DNA of 64,000 bases from Siccibacter colletis. Lineage in GTDB: Bacteria; Pseudomonadota; Gammaproteobacteria; Enterobacterales; Enterobacteriaceae. The translations under genes and the position numbers were made by a program. Numbering within the stretch: the stretch's first letter is position 1; each line of letters opens with the position of its first letter. The stretch spans positions 186,001 through 250,000 of the forward strand of contig NZ_JMSQ01000006.1 in the NCBI RefSeq assembly GCF_000696575.1, read 5' to 3'. Below are positions 19,154 to 30,489 of the stretch, piece by piece. The notes beneath the pieces were generated by a model that saw nothing but the letters and a program-made list of their open reading frames with translations, was not told where the DNA came from and searched no databases.

Positions 19154-20986
19154 GTGAACAGCGAACTGATCTGGGTACTTTCTCTTCTCTTCATTGCCGT
19201 GGTGCTGTTTGCCACCGGTAAAGTCCGCATGGACGCCGTGGCGCTGCTGGTGATCGTCGCCTTTGTACTGAGCGGAACGCTGACGCTGAGCGAGGCGCTG
19301 GCGGGGTTCAGCGATCCTAACGTCATTCTGATTGCCGCGCTGTTTATCATCGGTGATGGTCTGGTCCGCACCGGCGTCGCGACAAAAATGGGGGCCTGGC
19401 TGATGCAGGTGGCTGGCAGCAGCGAAACCAAAATGCTGGTGCTGCTGATGCTCACCGTGGCCGGACTGGGGGCGTTTATGAGCTCCACCGGCGTGGTGGC
19501 GATCTTTATCCCGGTGGTGCTCAGCGTATCGCTGCGCATGAAAACCTCCCCGGCGCGGCTGATGATGCCGCTCAGCTTTGCCGGCCTTATCAGCGGCATG
19601 ATGACGCTGGTGGCTACCCCGCCGAACCTGGTGGTGCACAGCGAATTGCTGCGTGAGGGGCTGGAGGGCTTTCACTTCTTCAGCGTGACGCCGCTCGGGG
19701 TGTTAATCCTGATGCTCGGCATTCTCTATATGCTGGTGGCGCGCTTTGCGCTGGTGGGCCGGGACGATGTCGTTCAGGGCGACGACTGGAAGCGCCCGAC
19801 GTTTCGGGAACTGATCAAAACCTATCGCCTGTCCGGGCGGGCGCGGCGGCTGGCGGTGCGCCACGGGTCGCCGATGATTGGCCGACGTCTGGACGATCTG
19901 AAACTGCGCGAGCGCTACGGGGCAAACGTCATTGGCGTCGAGCGCTGGCGGCGATTTCGTCGCGTGATGGTGGATGTGCAGGGCGTCAGCGAATTCCGCG
20001 AGCGGGACGTCCTGTTGATCGATATGTCCGCCTCGGACGTCGATCTACGACAGTTCTGCAGCGAGCAGCTGCTGGAGCCGATGGTGTTGCGTGGCGACTA
20101 TTTCTCCGACCACGCGCTGGACGTAGGCATGGCGGAAGTCTCGCTGGTGCCGGAATCAGAGCTGACGGGGAAAAGCGTGCGGGAAATCGCGTTCCGCACC
20201 CGTTACGGGCTTAACGTGGTTGGGTTGCGGCGCGATGGCGTGGCGCTGTCGGGTAACGTGGCCGATGAGCCGCTGCGGCTGGGCGATATTCTGCTGGTGG
20301 TGGGGAACTGGAAACTTATCACTCAGCTCGGGCAGCGCAACCGTAACTTTCTGGTGCTCAATCTGCCGGTGGAGGAGAGCGATGCCTCCCCGGCGCACAG
20401 TCAGGCACCGCACGCGCTGTTTTGCCTGGTACTGATGGTCGCGCTGATGCTGACCGATGAAATTCCCAATCCCATCGCGGCGATTATCGCCTGTTTGCTG
20501 ATGGGCAAATTCCGCTGTATTTCCGTGGAGAGCGCGTACCGGGCGATCCACTGGCCGAGCATTATTCTCATCGTCGGCATGATGCCTTTCGCGCAGGCGC
20601 TGCACAAAACCGGCGGGGTGGATTTGATTGTGCGTGGGCTGTTGGATGTGGGGGGCGGCTACGGGCCTTACGGCATGCTGATATGCCTGTTTATCATGTG
20701 CGCTGCCATCGGGTTGTTTATCTCTAACACCGCAACCGCCGTGCTGATGGCGCCGATTGCACTGGCTGCGGCGAAGTCTATGGGTGTCTCGCCGTATCCG
20801 TTTGCCATGGTGGTGGCGATGGCGGCGTCCGCGGCGTTTATGACGCCGGTTTCATCGCCGGTAAATACGCTGGTGCTGGCGCCGGGGAATTATCGCTTCA
20901 GCGATTTTGTGAAAATCGGTGTGCCGTTCACCCTCATCGTGATGGTGGTGAGCGTGGTCGTCATCCCACTGCTGTTTCCATTCTGA
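19154..20986 (+). CDS. yfbS: YfbS, SLC13/ArsB-type transporter with TrkA-C domains
   Basis: A predicted inner-membrane transporter of the DASS/CitMHS type. GTG 19154 behind AGGGA gives 610 residues, the E. coli length; an ATG at 19130 would add eight. Membrane segments fill residues 1-200 and 400-610, split by two RCK_C/TrkA-C regulatory domains (about 215-370), visible as paired stretches ending in VLLIDMS and ILLVVGNW. Conserved loops [14 protein letters not shown] and TPPNLVV are typical of the superfamily. The substrate is unknown. Confidence 0.92.
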   Translation: MNSELIWVLSLLFIAVVLFATGKVRMDAVALLVIVAFVLSGTLTLSEALAGFSDPNVILIAALFIIGDGLVRTGVATKMGAWLMQVAGSSETKMLVLLMLTVAGLGAFMSSTGVVAIFIPVVLSVSLRMKTSPARLMMPLSFAGLISGMMTLVATPPNLVVHSELLREGLEGFHFFSVTPLGVLILMLGILYMLVARFALVGRDDVVQGDDWKRPTFRELIKTYRLSGRARRLAVRHGSPMIGRRLDDLKLRERYGANVIGVERWRRFRRVMVDVQGVSEFRERDVLLIDMSASDVDLRQFCSEQLLEPMVLRGDYFSDHALDVGMAEVSLVPESELTGKSVREIAFRTRYGLNVVGLRRDGVALSGNVADEPLRLGDILLVVGNWKLITQLGQRNRNFLVLNLPVEESDASPAHSQAPHALFCLVLMVALMLTDEIPNPIAAIIACLLMGKFRCISVESAYRAIHWPSIILIVGMMPFAQALHKTGGVDLIVRGLLDVGGGYGPYGMLICLFIMCAAIGLFISNTATAVLMAPIALAAAKSMGVSPYPFAMVVAMAASAAFMTPVSSPVNTLVLAPGNYRFSDFVKIGVPFTLIVMVVSVVVIPLLFPF

Positions 20987-21015
20987 GGGCGCATCGACCG
21001 CGCCCCGTTACGGCA

Positions 21016-21615
21016 TTACAGCGGTGAATCCTGGCTGATTTCATCGAGGGAAAGATGGAAGCTGGGAACGAAAATCGCCATGAAATAATCCATCTCCTGG
21101 CTGCGTCGCGATTCCAGCGTTTTCTCCAGGCGACTTTTCGCCAGCCGGAATTCGTTGTTGCCGGCGGAAAGTTCTTCCAGGCACTTAAGATAGGCACACA
21201 GCGCATCTGCCTGCTTGACCATTGCCTTTTCTTCATCGCTGTAATGATGCTCATCAATTAACGGGGCGAACAGATCCCGTAGCTCTTCCGGCACCATATC
21301 CACCAGCTTCTGCTGGGCAATTTTCTCGATCGCTTTATATTCCTGCGCAATCTGGCTGTTGAAGTATTTCACCGGCGTCGGCAGATCGCCGGTCAGCACT
21401 TCGCTGGCATCGTGATACATCGCCAGCAAGGCAATGCGCTCGGCGTTAAGCGCGCCGCCAAATTTACGGTTTTTGATCACGGCAAGCGCGTGAGCGACCA
21501 TCGCCACCTGCAGACTGTGTTCAGACACGTTCTCGGTGCGCACGTTGCGCATCAGCGGCCAGCGATTGATTAGTTTGAGGCGGGACAGGTAGGCAAAAAA
21601 ATGGCTCTGGTTCAT
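21016..21615 (-). CDS. yfbR: YfbR, 5'-deoxynucleotidase
   Basis: YfbR is an HD-domain phosphohydrolase that removes phosphate from deoxyribonucleoside 5'-monophosphates. The metal-binding histidines appear in [13 protein letters not shown] and the HD pair in MYHDASEV, with a later Asp in [14 protein letters not shown] at 21615 ([13 protein letters not shown]) gives 199 residues, as in E. coli. It lies 76 bases downstream of alaA on the same strand and may be cotranscribed. Confidence 0.95.
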   Translation of the reverse strand: MNQSHFFAYLSRLKLINRWPLMRNVRTENVSEHSLQVAMVAHALAVIKNRKFGGALNAERIALLAMYHDASEVLTGDLPTPVKYFNSQIAQEYKAIEKIAQQKLVDMVPEELRDLFAPLIDEHHYSDEEKAMVKQADALCAYLKCLEELSAGNNEFRLAKSRLEKTLESRRSQEMDYFMAIFVPSFHLSLDEISQDSPL

Positions 21616-21691
21616 AGCACTCTCGATCGGTGACAACTGGAGAGCCATTGTGCTGGCAGCGGGGGGAAGATGCAAATCCTCCCCCGGCGGC

Positions 21692-22906
21692 TTACTGGTG
21701 GTAGCCTGAGAGGAAGCGGCCAAACTTGGTGATGGCCATATCCAGCTCATCAATGCGCGGCAGCGTCACGATGCGCACATGGTCCGGCCACGGCCAGTTA
21801 AAAGCGGTGCCCTGGACCAGCAGCACTTTTTCCTGCAGCAGGAAATCGAGCACCATCTTCTGATCGTCGTGAATATTGAAGCGCTTTGCGTCTATTTTCG
21901 GGAACATATAGAGCGCGCCTTTAGGCTTCACGCAGCTCACGCCCGGGATCTCATTGATAAGTTCCCATGCCCGGTTACGCTGCTCAAACAGGCGGCCCCC
22001 CGGTGCGATGAATTCGCTGATGCTCTGATAGCCGCCAAGCGCGGTCTGGATGGCGTGTTGCGCCGGTACGTTGGCGCACAGGCGCATCGACGCCAGCATC
22101 TCCAGCCCTTCAATATAGCCTTTAGCGTGCTTTTTCGGGCCGTTAAGCACCATCCAGCCCTGGCGGAAGCCCGCCACGCGGTAGGTTTTCGACAGGCCGT
22201 TGAAGGTGACGGTCAACAGGTCAGGGGCCAGCGCGGCGATGGAGTGATGCTCCGCCTCGTCGTAAAGGATTTTGTCGTAAATCTCATCGGCAAAGATGAT
22301 GAGATTATGCTGACGGGCGATTTCCACCACTTCCATCAACAACTCTTTGGAGTAAACCGCGCCGGTGGGATTGTTCGGGTTGATAATGACAATGCCCCGG
22401 GTGCGCGGCGTGATTTTGGCGCGAATATCGTCCAGATCGGGGAACCAGTCCGATGATTCATCGCACAGATAATGCACGGCTTTACCGCTGGATAGCGCGA
22501 CCGCTGCGGTCCAGAGTGGATAATCCGGGGCCGGCACCAGCATCTCGTCGCCGCTGTTCAGCAGCGCCTGCATCGATTGCACGATCAGCTCGGAAACGCC
22601 GTTACCAATATAGATATCTTCTACGGTAACATCGCGCATATCCCGCGCCTGATAGTGCTGCATGATGGCTTTGCGGGCTGAATAGAGGCCTTTGGAGTCC
22701 GAGTAACCCTGCGCGGTCGGCAAATTGCGAATGACATCGACGAGAATTTCGTCCGGCGCGTCGAAGCCGAACGGTGCCGGATTACCGATGTTCAGTTTCA
22801 GGACTTTATTGCCTTCTTCTTCGAGGCGCTTTGCCTCTTTGAGAACCGGCCCGCGGATGTCGTAACAGACATTATCTAGCTTGCTGGATTTTTCAATTGG
22901 TGACAT
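21692..22906 (-). CDS. alaA: Glutamate-pyruvate aminotransferase AlaA
   Basis: AlaA is a main alanine-synthesising transaminase, moving the amino group of glutamate to pyruvate. It is a class I PLP enzyme; the PLP-lysine is in [17 protein letters not shown], and [10 protein letters not shown] and YPLWTAA are present. The start is the ATG at 22906 ([13 protein letters not shown]), giving 404 residues, one fewer than E. coli, which has a final Leu. The longer frame upstream is not family-like. Confidence 0.96.
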   Translation of the reverse strand: MSPIEKSSKLDNVCYDIRGPVLKEAKRLEEEGNKVLKLNIGNPAPFGFDAPDEILVDVIRNLPTAQGYSDSKGLYSARKAIMQHYQARDMRDVTVEDIYIGNGVSELIVQSMQALLNSGDEMLVPAPDYPLWTAAVALSSGKAVHYLCDESSDWFPDLDDIRAKITPRTRGIVIINPNNPTGAVYSKELLMEVVEIARQHNLIIFADEIYDKILYDEAEHHSIAALAPDLLTVTFNGLSKTYRVAGFRQGWMVLNGPKKHAKGYIEGLEMLASMRLCANVPAQHAIQTALGGYQSISEFIAPGGRLFEQRNRAWELINEIPGVSCVKPKGALYMFPKIDAKRFNIHDDQKMVLDFLLQEKVLLVQGTAFNWPWPDHVRIVTLPRIDELDMAITKFGRFLSGYHQ

Positions 22907-23879
22907 GACTCTTGGCCTGTAGCAGTTGCGACGCTTCCTGCCATGGAAGCGAGATGGCGACAATGTACTCTTCACACCGGCGGTTTTGAAGTCTGACAGC
23001 GCAGCGGGCAGCATTTTATTTTTAGCAATGGCACACTGTGAGCAAAGTTGGCTGGATAAGCTGTATGGGGTAATGTATGGCAGAGCAATGTTCGGTCAGG
23101 TGGTGTCACCAGTACGCCAGTTTCAACTGGTTGTTTCTCTGGTAACCTCATGGTTTTATGTTTTTTTATGCTAAATCTCCTGAAGTGACCGCGCTAATAG
23201 CTCAGAAAAAATGAATTAACCCCGGTAGCAGAACGCCATCTTCCCTCTGGCAGCTTAATTAAATTTGTCGAAACACGGTTATAACGGTTAATTGAAAACG
23301 AACGAAATTAGTTAGCGTTATTTTATCTTTAGTGACAAGACAGACGGGAAATAAAGGGTCGGGAAAGAATACATCTCATTCCGGCTGTAAGTAATGGTAA
23401 GAATTGCGCTTATACGCTTATAAAAAGTGGTGATTTAGGTTAAGATTAGCGCTTCGGTGTGGTAAGCCAGCGTTGCACAGTGGGAAGTACCGCTATTAAG
23501 CGTGGAGGTCGTTGTAAATGCTCCTGATCCTTTCAGGCCTGAGTGGCTGTTCCAGCTGAGAACCGCAGCGCGAAATGTTATGTAAAGTTTAACCGGGTAA
23601 ACACCGGTCATATTTACTAATGTTGCCTCATATTTATCGTTAGACTGGTATAACCACCTGAAAGTTTGTATGTTGTAGCCCGGGTTAAATATTTTTTTGT
23701 AGCGAACGCGCTCCGCTCGCGCTCTTTTAATGCAAATTTATATAAATAAACCGTCTCACCGCTGGCAGACAGATTTAACCCGTGGACGCATTTTTTAAAT
23801 GGAATTCCTTAATTTTCCAATAACACATAGCAATAGGCCGGGGCAGCTCCAGACGAGCGACCTGACAGTGAATAACAAT
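22907..23879. other. Long non-coding region upstream of lrhA and alaA
   Basis: This 973-base stretch is markedly AT-rich compared with its surroundings. It should contain the alaA promoter and the lrhA promoter with a long leader, as in E. coli, where lrhA also has an unusually long upstream region controlled by RcsB and by LrhA itself. I saw a 10-base palindrome TCAGGCCTGA (23533-23542) and a small ORF at 23518-23559, but no larger gene. Confidence 0.55.
23518..23559 (+). CDS. Possible 13-residue leader ORF upstream of lrhA
   Basis: ATG 23518 to TGA 23559 encodes MLLILSGLSGCSS, with GGAGG nine bases before the start. The peptide is hydrophobic at its N-terminus. It lies about 320 bases before lrhA. 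Whether it is transcribed or translated is unknown; the good ribosome site is the only support. Confidence 0.27.
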   Translation: MLLILSGLSGCSS

Positions 23880-24818
23880 ATGATTAATGCAAATCGTCCG
23901 ATACTCAATCTCGACCTCGATCTGCTGAGAACCTTTGTTGCGGTCGCTGACCTGAATACTTTCGCTGCCGCTGCGGTGGCAGTAAGTCGTACTCAGTCTG
24001 CGGTGAGTCAACAAATGCAGCGTCTGGAGCAGTTGGTCGGCAAGGAACTCTTCGCCAGGCATGGCCGTAACAAATTACTGACCGAGCACGGGATTCAACT
24101 TCTGGGCTACGCCAGAAAAATTCTGCGCTTCAATGATGAAGCTTGCATGTCGCTAATGTTTAGCAACCTGCAGGGCGTGCTTACGCTTGGGGCGTCAGAC
24201 GAAACCGCTGATACCATCCTGCCGTTCGTGTTAAGCCGCATCACTTCGGTTTATCCGAAGCTTGCGCTGGATGTGCGCGTGAAGCGCAACCCCCAGATGC
24301 AGGATATGCTGGCGCAACAGGAGGTTGACCTGATTATCACCGCGCATCGTCAGCTTCAGGGCGAAAGCGTGGTGCTACGCACGTCGCCGACGCTGTGGTA
24401 CTGCGCAGCGGATTACATCCTGCAACCCGGGGAACCCATCCCGCTGGTGCTGCTTGACGATCCGAGTCCGTGTCGCGACCTGCTGCTGGCAAAGCTCAAC
24501 GAAGCCGGTCTGTCGTGGCGCATCGCCTATGTTGCTTCGACGCTGCCTGCTATGCGTGCCGCGGTGAAGGCGGGATTGGGTATTACCGCACGGCCGGTGG
24601 AAATGATGAGCCCGGAACTGCGTGTGCTGGGGCAAAGCGAAGGGCTGCCGCAGTTGCCGGAAACGGAATATCACCTTTCACGCAATCCCAACAGCCAGAA
24701 CGAGCTGGCAGACGTTATTTTTGAAGCGATGGAGAGTCTTCAGACGCCGTGGCGCTATACGGCCCCGGTCGATGGCGGGGATGACAGCGTGCTGCTGGAC
24801 GGTAGCATCAGTGAATAA
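23880..24818 (+). CDS. lrhA: LrhA, LysR-type regulator
   Basis: LrhA represses flhDC and thereby motility, and influences type 1 fimbriae and RpoS levels. ATG 23880 ([19 protein letters not shown]) gives 312 residues, the E. coli length; upstream in-frame starts are not conserved. The winged helix-turn-helix (about 18-70, [15 protein letters not shown]) precedes the effector-binding domain. The C-terminal 100 residues are more divergent than the DNA-binding part, which is near identical. It precedes the nuo operon, as in E. coli. Confidence 0.95.
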   Translation: MINANRPILNLDLDLLRTFVAVADLNTFAAAAVAVSRTQSAVSQQMQRLEQLVGKELFARHGRNKLLTEHGIQLLGYARKILRFNDEACMSLMFSNLQGVLTLGASDETADTILPFVLSRITSVYPKLALDVRVKRNPQMQDMLAQQEVDLIITAHRQLQGESVVLRTSPTLWYCAADYILQPGEPIPLVLLDDPSPCRDLLLAKLNEAGLSWRIAYVASTLPAMRAAVKAGLGITARPVEMMSPELRVLGQSEGLPQLPETEYHLSRNPNSQNELADVIFEAMESLQTPWRYTAPVDGGDDSVLLDGSISE

Positions 24819-24851
24819 CCCTTCAGGAATAGTAACAATTTGTTAATTGCT

Positions 24852-24898
24852 AAAAACGCGCCCCTGAAAACATTTTGCATTTCAGCGGCGCGTTTTTT
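24852..24898 (+). terminator. Terminator after lrhA
   Basis: CGCGCC (24857-24862) pairs with GGCGCG (24887-24892), extended by inner CTGAAA/TTTCAG and flanked by five A and six T. It insulates nuo from lrhA. Confidence 0.82.
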
Positions 24899-25447
24899 AC
24901 ATATTCCAAATTTCATCCTTCCGCACACCCCGTATTCCTTATGCTCTGCAAGGGCTTTTGCGCGTCGTTGAGCAAATTTCACTCGCGATTGCAAGCTGCG
25001 CAAAGGGGCACTTATTGTTAAAAATTAACCTCGTTTGTTGCTGCTTTTTTGAGGGAATTAACAAAAGCGTGTCTCAGATCAAGAAAATACCCCTGTTGAG
25101 GGGGATGAATAGTTGAGAATTCCTGCCAAAATAGAGGGGTAATTTTTTATTTCCTCCATCAACGGACACGATTCAACAACATGGATTACGCTTACCCCTG
25201 TACACATCAGGGGCAAAAAGGGCATGAAATGTTAATGAAATGAGGCCGATGTAAATTAATGTGAGGATACTTTTGTTAAAGTTGACAAAAGGTTATAGAA
25301 AGGAGTAAAAAACCACATCAATTTGCTGCCTAAGTCACGTTTTCCGGCAATGATTGTACGGTTTCTTTGTTCCTCCCCATGAATCGATGTGATGTTCATC
25401 TGCCAATAAGAGTAGAGATTTTCCGCATCACTTTTGATGAGTAAGCA
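24899..25447 (+). promoter_or_regulatory. Promoter/regulatory region of the nuo operon
   Basis: The AT-rich region contains three copies of the NarL heptamer TACCCCT: 25088-25094 (+), 25135-25141 (minus) and 25193-25199 (+). A GTTA...TTAAC ArcA-like palindrome lies at 25017-25029. A promoter-like TTGACA (25282-25287) with TAAAAA 18 bases on is about 140 bases before nuoA. In E. coli nuo is controlled by ArcA, NarL and others over a similarly long region. No gene was seen in it. Confidence 0.55.
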
Positions 25448-25894
25448 ATGAGTATGTCAACATCCACTGAAGTCATCGCTCATCACTGGGCATTCGCAAT
25501 CTTTCTTATTGTCGCCATCGGCCTGTGCTGTCTGATGCTGCTCGGGGCCTGGTTCCTCGGCGGTCGCGCAAGAGCCCGGCACAAAAACACGCCTTTCGAG
25601 TCGGGTATCGACTCCGTTGGTACAGCGCGTCTGCGCCTGTCCGCTAAGTTCTACCTTGTGGCGATGTTTTTCGTCATCTTCGACGTAGAAGCCCTGTATC
25701 TTTTCGCGTGGTCGACATCGGTTCGCGAAAGCGGATGGGTCGGCTTCGTTGAAGCCGCAATTTTCATTTTAGTGTTACTGGCCGGTCTGGTTTATCTGGT
25801 GCGTATCGGCGCGCTGGACTGGACGCCTGCAGCCTCACGCCGCAGTCGTATCAACCCGGAAACCGACAGCGACACTAGTCGTCATACGCAGTAA
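25448..25894 (+). CDS. nuoA: NADH:quinone oxidoreductase subunit A
   Basis: NuoA is a small membrane subunit of complex I at the junction with the peripheral arm. The 148 residues include three membrane helices (about 15-38, 68-90, 98-118) and the conserved loop [29 protein letters not shown] seen in all homologs. Its first residues match the E. coli start exactly ([16 protein letters not shown]). It opens the 13-gene nuo operon. Confidence 0.97.
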   Translation: MSMSTSTEVIAHHWAFAIFLIVAIGLCCLMLLGAWFLGGRARARHKNTPFESGIDSVGTARLRLSAKFYLVAMFFVIFDVEALYLFAWSTSVRESGWVGFVEAAIFILVLLAGLVYLVRIGALDWTPAASRRSRINPETDSDTSRHTQ

Positions 25895-25909
25895 CAGCGA
25901 GGCAATAAG

Positions 25910-26584
25910 ATGGATTATACGCTCACCCGCATAGATCCTAACGGTGAGAACGACCGTTACCCCCTGCAAAAACAGGAGATCGTTCCGGATCCCCTGGAGC
26001 AAGAGGTTAACCGCAGCGTGTTCATGGGCAAGCTCGAAGATGTCCTGCACGGCATGGTCAACTGGGGCCGTAAAAACTCAATCTGGCCTTATAACTTCGG
26101 CCTTTCATGCTGCTATGTAGAAATGGTGACGTCGTTTACTGCGGTACACGACGTTGCGCGTTTTGGTGCGGAAGTACTGCGTGCTTCACCGCGTCAGGCC
26201 GACCTGATGGTTATCGCCGGTACGCCGTTTACCAAAATGGCACCGGTGATTCAGCGTCTTTATGACCAGATGCTCGAACCAAAATGGGTCATTTCTATGG
26301 GCGCCTGCGCCAACTCCGGCGGCATGTACGATATCTATTCCGTGGTCCAGGGCGTGGATAAGTTCCTTCCGGTTGATGTGTATATCCCGGGATGTCCGCC
26401 GCGTCCGGAAGCCTATATGCAGGCACTGATGCTGCTGCAGGAGTCCATCGGCAAAGAGCGTCGTCCGCTTTCATGGGTGGTCGGGGATCAGGGCGTGTAC
26501 CGCGCCAATATGCAGTCAGAGCGTGAGCGTAAACGCGGCGAGCGCATTGCGGTCACCAACCTGCGTACACCAGACGAAATTTAA
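25910..26584 (+). CDS. nuoB: NADH:quinone oxidoreductase subunit B
   Basis: NuoB holds cluster N2, the last iron-sulfur centre before quinone. The ligand cysteines are visible as the tandem pair in [17 protein letters not shown] and PGCPPRPE. It has 224 residues against 220 in E. coli. It lies 15 bases after nuoA. A 144-base gap before nuoC holds no recognisable element. Confidence 0.97.
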   Translation: MDYTLTRIDPNGENDRYPLQKQEIVPDPLEQEVNRSVFMGKLEDVLHGMVNWGRKNSIWPYNFGLSCCYVEMVTSFTAVHDVARFGAEVLRASPRQADLMVIAGTPFTKMAPVIQRLYDQMLEPKWVISMGACANSGGMYDIYSVVQGVDKFLPVDVYIPGCPPRPEAYMQALMLLQESIGKERRPLSWVVGDQGVYRANMQSERERKRGERIAVTNLRTPDEI

Positions 26585-26728
26585 TTTGCGCTTGCGGGGC
26601 GTGGATGACCCGGACGTATTAAGCCGCAGCGGAACCTGCTGCGTGGCTGAATAAGAAGGGAATACTTCGCACATTATTAAACAAAAACGCGAAGCCACGA
26701 TCTGCCAGTCACTACTGAACCATTTAAC

Positions 26729-28540
26729 ATGGTGAACATTATGACCGATTTAACTGCGCATGAAGCCGCTACGCCTTTCTGGCAAACCCGCGATCATCTG
26801 GACGATCCGGTAATCGGCGAACTGCGTAACCGTTTTGGGCCGGATGCTTTTTCTGTTCAGGCTACCCGCACCGGGGTTCCGGTGGTCTGGGTCAAGCGTG
26901 AGCAATTACTGGAAGTTGGCGATTTCTTAAAGAAACTCCCGAAACCTTATGTCATGCTTTTCGATCTGCATGGCATGGATGAGCGTCTACGCACCCACCG
27001 CGCGGGTTTACCTGCCGCGGATTTTTCCGTTTTCTATCATCTGATGTCCCTCGACCGCAATCGCGACATCATGCTCAAAGTGGCGCTGAGCGAAAACGAT
27101 CTCAACGTGCCGACTTTCACCAAACTGTTCCCGAATGCTAACTGGTACGAGCGTGAAACCTGGGAGATGTTTGGCATCACCTTTAACGGTCACCCGCACC
27201 TGACGCGTATCATGATGCCGCCGACCTGGGAAGGGCACCCGCTGCGTAAAGACTACCCGGCGCGCGCTACCGAATTCGATCCGTTCGAGCTGACAAAGCA
27301 GAAGCAGGATCTGGAGATGGAAGCGCTGACCTTCAAGCCGGAAGACTGGGGCATGAAACGCGGGACCGACAACGAGGACTTCATGTTCCTCAACCTCGGT
27401 CCGAACCACCCATCGGCGCACGGGGCATTCCGTATCATCCTTCAGCTTGATGGCGAAGAGATTGTCGATTGCGTACCGGATATCGGCTACCACCACCGTG
27501 GTGCGGAGAAGATGGGCGAACGTCAGTCCTGGCACAGCTACATTCCGTACACCGACCGCATTGAATACCTCGGCGGCTGCGTGAACGAAATGCCTTACGT
27601 GCTGGCCGTGGAAAAACTGGCGGGTATCGTAGTGCCGGATCGCGTTAACGTGATTCGCGTGATGCTCTCCGAGCTGTTCCGCATCAACAGCCATCTGCTC
27701 TATATCTCGACCTTTATTCAGGACGTCGGTGCGATGACGCCGGTATTCTTCGCCTTTACCGACCGTCAGAAAATCTACGATCTGGTTGAAGCGATCACCG
27801 GTTTCCGTATGCACCCGGCCTGGTTCCGCATCGGCGGCGTGGCGCATGACCTGCCGCGCGGCTGGGATCGCCTGCTGCGCGAGTTCCTTGAGTGGATGCC
27901 GAAGCGTCTGGATTCTTACGAGAAAGCGGCGCTGCGCAACACCATTCTGAAAGGGCGCTCTCAGGGCGTGGCCGCTTACGGCGCGAAAGAAGCGCTGGAG
28001 TGGGGCACCACCGGCGCAGGTCTGCGCGCCACCGGGATCGACTTCGACGTGCGTAAGGCGCGTCCTTACTCTGGCTATGAAAACTTCGACTTCGAAATTC
28101 CGGTGGGCGGCGGCGTCAGTGATGCTTACACCCGCGTGATGCTGAAAGTGGAAGAGCTGCGCCAGAGCCTGCGTATTCTTGAGCAGTGCCTCAACAACAT
28201 GCCGGAAGGCCCGTTCAAAGCGGATCACCCGCTGACCACGCCGCCGCCGAAAGAGCGCACGCTTCAGCATATCGAAACCCTGATCACTCACTTCCTGCAG
28301 GTTTCCTGGGGTCCGGTAATGCCGGCCAACGAATCCTTCCAGATGATCGAGGCGACCAAAGGGATCAACAGTTACTACCTGACCAGCGACGGCAGCACCA
28401 TGAGCTACCGTACCCGCGTCCGTACTCCAAGCTTCCCGCACCTGCAGCAGATCCCGTCCGTGATCCGCGGTAGCCTGGTGTCCGACCTGATCGTCTATCT
28501 GGGTAGTATCGATTTTGTTATGTCAGATGTGGACCGCTAA
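26729..28540 (+). CDS. nuoC: NADH:quinone oxidoreductase fused subunit CD
   Basis: This is the fused NuoC-NuoD (30 kDa plus 49 kDa) subunit typical of enterobacteria, 603 residues. The C part ends near residue 190, after [13 protein letters not shown]; the D part carries the quinone-site histidine loop GPNHPSAHG and the conserved RGAEKMGE. The start MVNIMTDL corresponds to E. coli MVNNMTDL. It belongs to the peripheral arm next to NuoB. Confidence 0.97.
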   Translation: MVNIMTDLTAHEAATPFWQTRDHLDDPVIGELRNRFGPDAFSVQATRTGVPVVWVKREQLLEVGDFLKKLPKPYVMLFDLHGMDERLRTHRAGLPAADFSVFYHLMSLDRNRDIMLKVALSENDLNVPTFTKLFPNANWYERETWEMFGITFNGHPHLTRIMMPPTWEGHPLRKDYPARATEFDPFELTKQKQDLEMEALTFKPEDWGMKRGTDNEDFMFLNLGPNHPSAHGAFRIILQLDGEEIVDCVPDIGYHHRGAEKMGERQSWHSYIPYTDRIEYLGGCVNEMPYVLAVEKLAGIVVPDRVNVIRVMLSELFRINSHLLYISTFIQDVGAMTPVFFAFTDRQKIYDLVEAITGFRMHPAWFRIGGVAHDLPRGWDRLLREFLEWMPKRLDSYEKAALRNTILKGRSQGVAAYGAKEALEWGTTGAGLRATGIDFDVRKARPYSGYENFDFEIPVGGGVSDAYTRVMLKVEELRQSLRILEQCLNNMPEGPFKADHPLTTPPPKERTLQHIETLITHFLQVSWGPVMPANESFQMIEATKGINSYYLTSDGSTMSYRTRVRTPSFPHLQQIPSVIRGSLVSDLIVYLGSIDFVMSDVDR

Positions 28541-28542
28541 TT

Positions 28543-29043
28543 ATGCACGAGAATCAACAACCACAAACCGAGGCTTTTGAGCTGAGTGCGGCAGAGCGTG
28601 AAGCAATTGAGCACGAAAAGCACCACTACGAAGACCCGCGTGCGGCGTCCATTGAAGCGCTGAAAATCGTACAGAAACAGCGTGGCTGGGTGCCGGATGG
28701 CGCGATCTACGCCATCGCCGACGTGCTGGGTATTCCGGCAAGCGACGTAGAAGGCGTGGCGACGTTCTATAGCCAGATCTTCCGTCAGCCGGTGGGCCGT
28801 CATGTCATTCGCTACTGCGACAGCGTGGTGTGCCACATCACCGGCTACCAGGGCATTCAGTCGGCGATTGAAAAGCACCTGAGCATTAAGCCGGGCCAGA
28901 CCACATTCGACGGCCGTTTCACGCTGCTGCCGACCTGCTGCCTGGGCAACTGCGACCGCGGTCCGACCATGATGATTGATGAGGATACTCACAGCTATCT
29001 GACGCCGGAGGGGATCCCCAACCTGCTGGAGCAGTATAAATGA
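28543..29043 (+). CDS. nuoE: NADH:quinone oxidoreductase subunit E
   Basis: NuoE carries the binuclear cluster N1a in the NADH-oxidising module. The ligands lie in a thioredoxin-like fold: CDSVVC (first pair) and TCCLGNC (second pair). The 166 residues match the family length. It starts two bases after the nuoCD stop and overlaps nuoF in ATGA. Confidence 0.97.
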   Translation: MHENQQPQTEAFELSAAEREAIEHEKHHYEDPRAASIEALKIVQKQRGWVPDGAIYAIADVLGIPASDVEGVATFYSQIFRQPVGRHVIRYCDSVVCHITGYQGIQSAIEKHLSIKPGQTTFDGRFTLLPTCCLGNCDRGPTMMIDEDTHSYLTPEGIPNLLEQYK

Positions 29044-30377
29044 AGACAATTATTCGTACTGCCGAGACCCATCCGCTGACGTGGCGACTGCGCGACGACA
29101 AACAACCGGTGTGGCTCGAAGAGTATCGCAGCAAAAACGGTTATGAAGGCGCGCGTAAAGCCCTGACCGGCATGGCGCCGGATGACATCGTGAATGCGGT
29201 AAAAGACGCTGGCCTGAAAGGGCGCGGCGGCGCAGGCTTTTCCACCGGTCTGAAGTGGAGCCTGATGCCGAAAGACGAATCCATGAACATTCGCTACCTG
29301 CTATGCAATGCGGATGAAATGGAGCCGGGCACCTATAAAGACCGCCTGCTGATGGAGCAACTGCCGCACTTGCTGGTCGAAGGCATGCTGATCTCCGCCT
29401 TCGCGCTGAAAGCGTACCGCGGCTATATCTTCCTGCGCGGCGAGTACATCGAAGCCGCCGATCGCCTGCGTCGCGCCATCGCGGAAGCGACCGAAGCGGG
29501 CCTGCTTGGGAAAAATATCCTCGGCACCGGTTTCGATTTTGAGCTGTTTGTTCATACCGGCGCAGGGCGTTACATCTGCGGCGAAGAAACTGCACTCATC
29601 AACTCCCTCGAAGGGCGTCGTGCTAACCCACGTTCCAAGCCGCCGTTCCCGGCGAGTAGCGGCGTGTGGGGCAAGCCAACCTGCGTGAACAACGTAGAAA
29701 CCCTGTGTAACGTGCCGGCTATTCTCTCAAACGGCGTCGAATGGTATCAGAACATCTCTACCAGCAAAGACGCGGGTACCAAGCTGATGGGCTTCTCCGG
29801 CCGCGTGAAAAATCCTGGCGTCTGGGAATTGCCGTTTGGCACCACTGCTCGTGAAATCCTTGAGGATTACGCCGGTGGTATGCGTGATGGCCTGAAGTTC
29901 AAAGCCTGGCAGCCGGGCGGCGCGGGGACTGACTTCCTGACCGAATCACACCTCGATTTGCCAATGGAATTCGAAAGCATCGGTAAAGCGGGCAGCCGTC
30001 TGGGTACGGCGCTGGCGATGGCCGTCGACCATGAAATTGGTATGGTGCCGCTGGTGCGTAACCTGGAAGAGTTTTTCGCGCGCGAGTCCTGCGGCTGGTG
30101 TACGCCATGTCGCGACGGCCTGCCGTGGAGCGTGAAGATCCTGCGCGCGCTTGAGCGTGGGGAAGGGCAACCGGGGGATATCGAGACGCTTGAGCAGCTG
30201 TGTCGCTTCCTCGGTCCGGGTAAAACCTTCTGTGCCCACGCGCCAGGCGCCGTAGAGCCGCTGCAAAGCGCGATTAAATATTTCCGTGACGAATTCGAAG
30301 CGGGCATCAAACAGGACTTCAGCAATACCCGTCATATCAGCGGGATTCAGCCTAACCTGTTAAAAGCACGCTGGTGA
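29040..30377 (+). CDS. nuoF: NADH:quinone oxidoreductase subunit F
   Basis: NuoF binds NADH and FMN and holds cluster N3, so it is the electron entry site. The glycine-rich FMN/NADH loop [13 protein letters not shown] is near residue 62, and the N3 ligands are in [12 protein letters not shown] plus a later Cys in FLGPGKTFC. Length 445 is as in E. coli. The 3' gap to nuoG carries a stem-loop. Confidence 0.98.
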   Translation: MKTIIRTAETHPLTWRLRDDKQPVWLEEYRSKNGYEGARKALTGMAPDDIVNAVKDAGLKGRGGAGFSTGLKWSLMPKDESMNIRYLLCNADEMEPGTYKDRLLMEQLPHLLVEGMLISAFALKAYRGYIFLRGEYIEAADRLRRAIAEATEAGLLGKNILGTGFDFELFVHTGAGRYICGEETALINSLEGRRANPRSKPPFPASSGVWGKPTCVNNVETLCNVPAILSNGVEWYQNISTSKDAGTKLMGFSGRVKNPGVWELPFGTTAREILEDYAGGMRDGLKFKAWQPGGAGTDFLTESHLDLPMEFESIGKAGSRLGTALAMAVDHEIGMVPLVRNLEEFFARESCGWCTPCRDGLPWSVKILRALERGEGQPGDIETLEQLCRFLGPGKTFCAHAPGAVEPLQSAIKYFRDEFEAGIKQDFSNTRHISGIQPNLLKARW

Positions 30378-30381
30378 TCGT

Positions 30382-30437
30382 TTTCACTCCCTCAGGCTGA
30401 CGCTCTTTCGCGGAAGAAACGGGTGAGGGGAGTGAAA
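30382..30437 (+). other. Intercistronic stem-loop nuoF-nuoG
   Basis: TTTCACTCCCTCA (30382-30394) pairs with TGAGGGGAGTGAAA (30424-30437), with one bulged G and a 29-base loop. It fills most of the 112-base gap between nuoF and nuoG. No T-run follows, so it is more likely a processing or stability element than a terminator. Confidence 0.5.
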
Positions 30438-30489
30438 TAACGAAAGAATTTTGATTAACGCTCAGCGTTTAGCTGGGATAACTGGAAGC

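Noticed and set aside
22926-23174. 82-codon open frame in the alaA-lrhA gap
   Set aside because: No ribosome site, no recognisable domain, and it begins over the alaA promoter side; probably chance.
27008-28441. 477-codon open frame antisense to nuoCD
   Set aside because: It mirrors codon use of nuoCD on the other strand and resembles no protein family.
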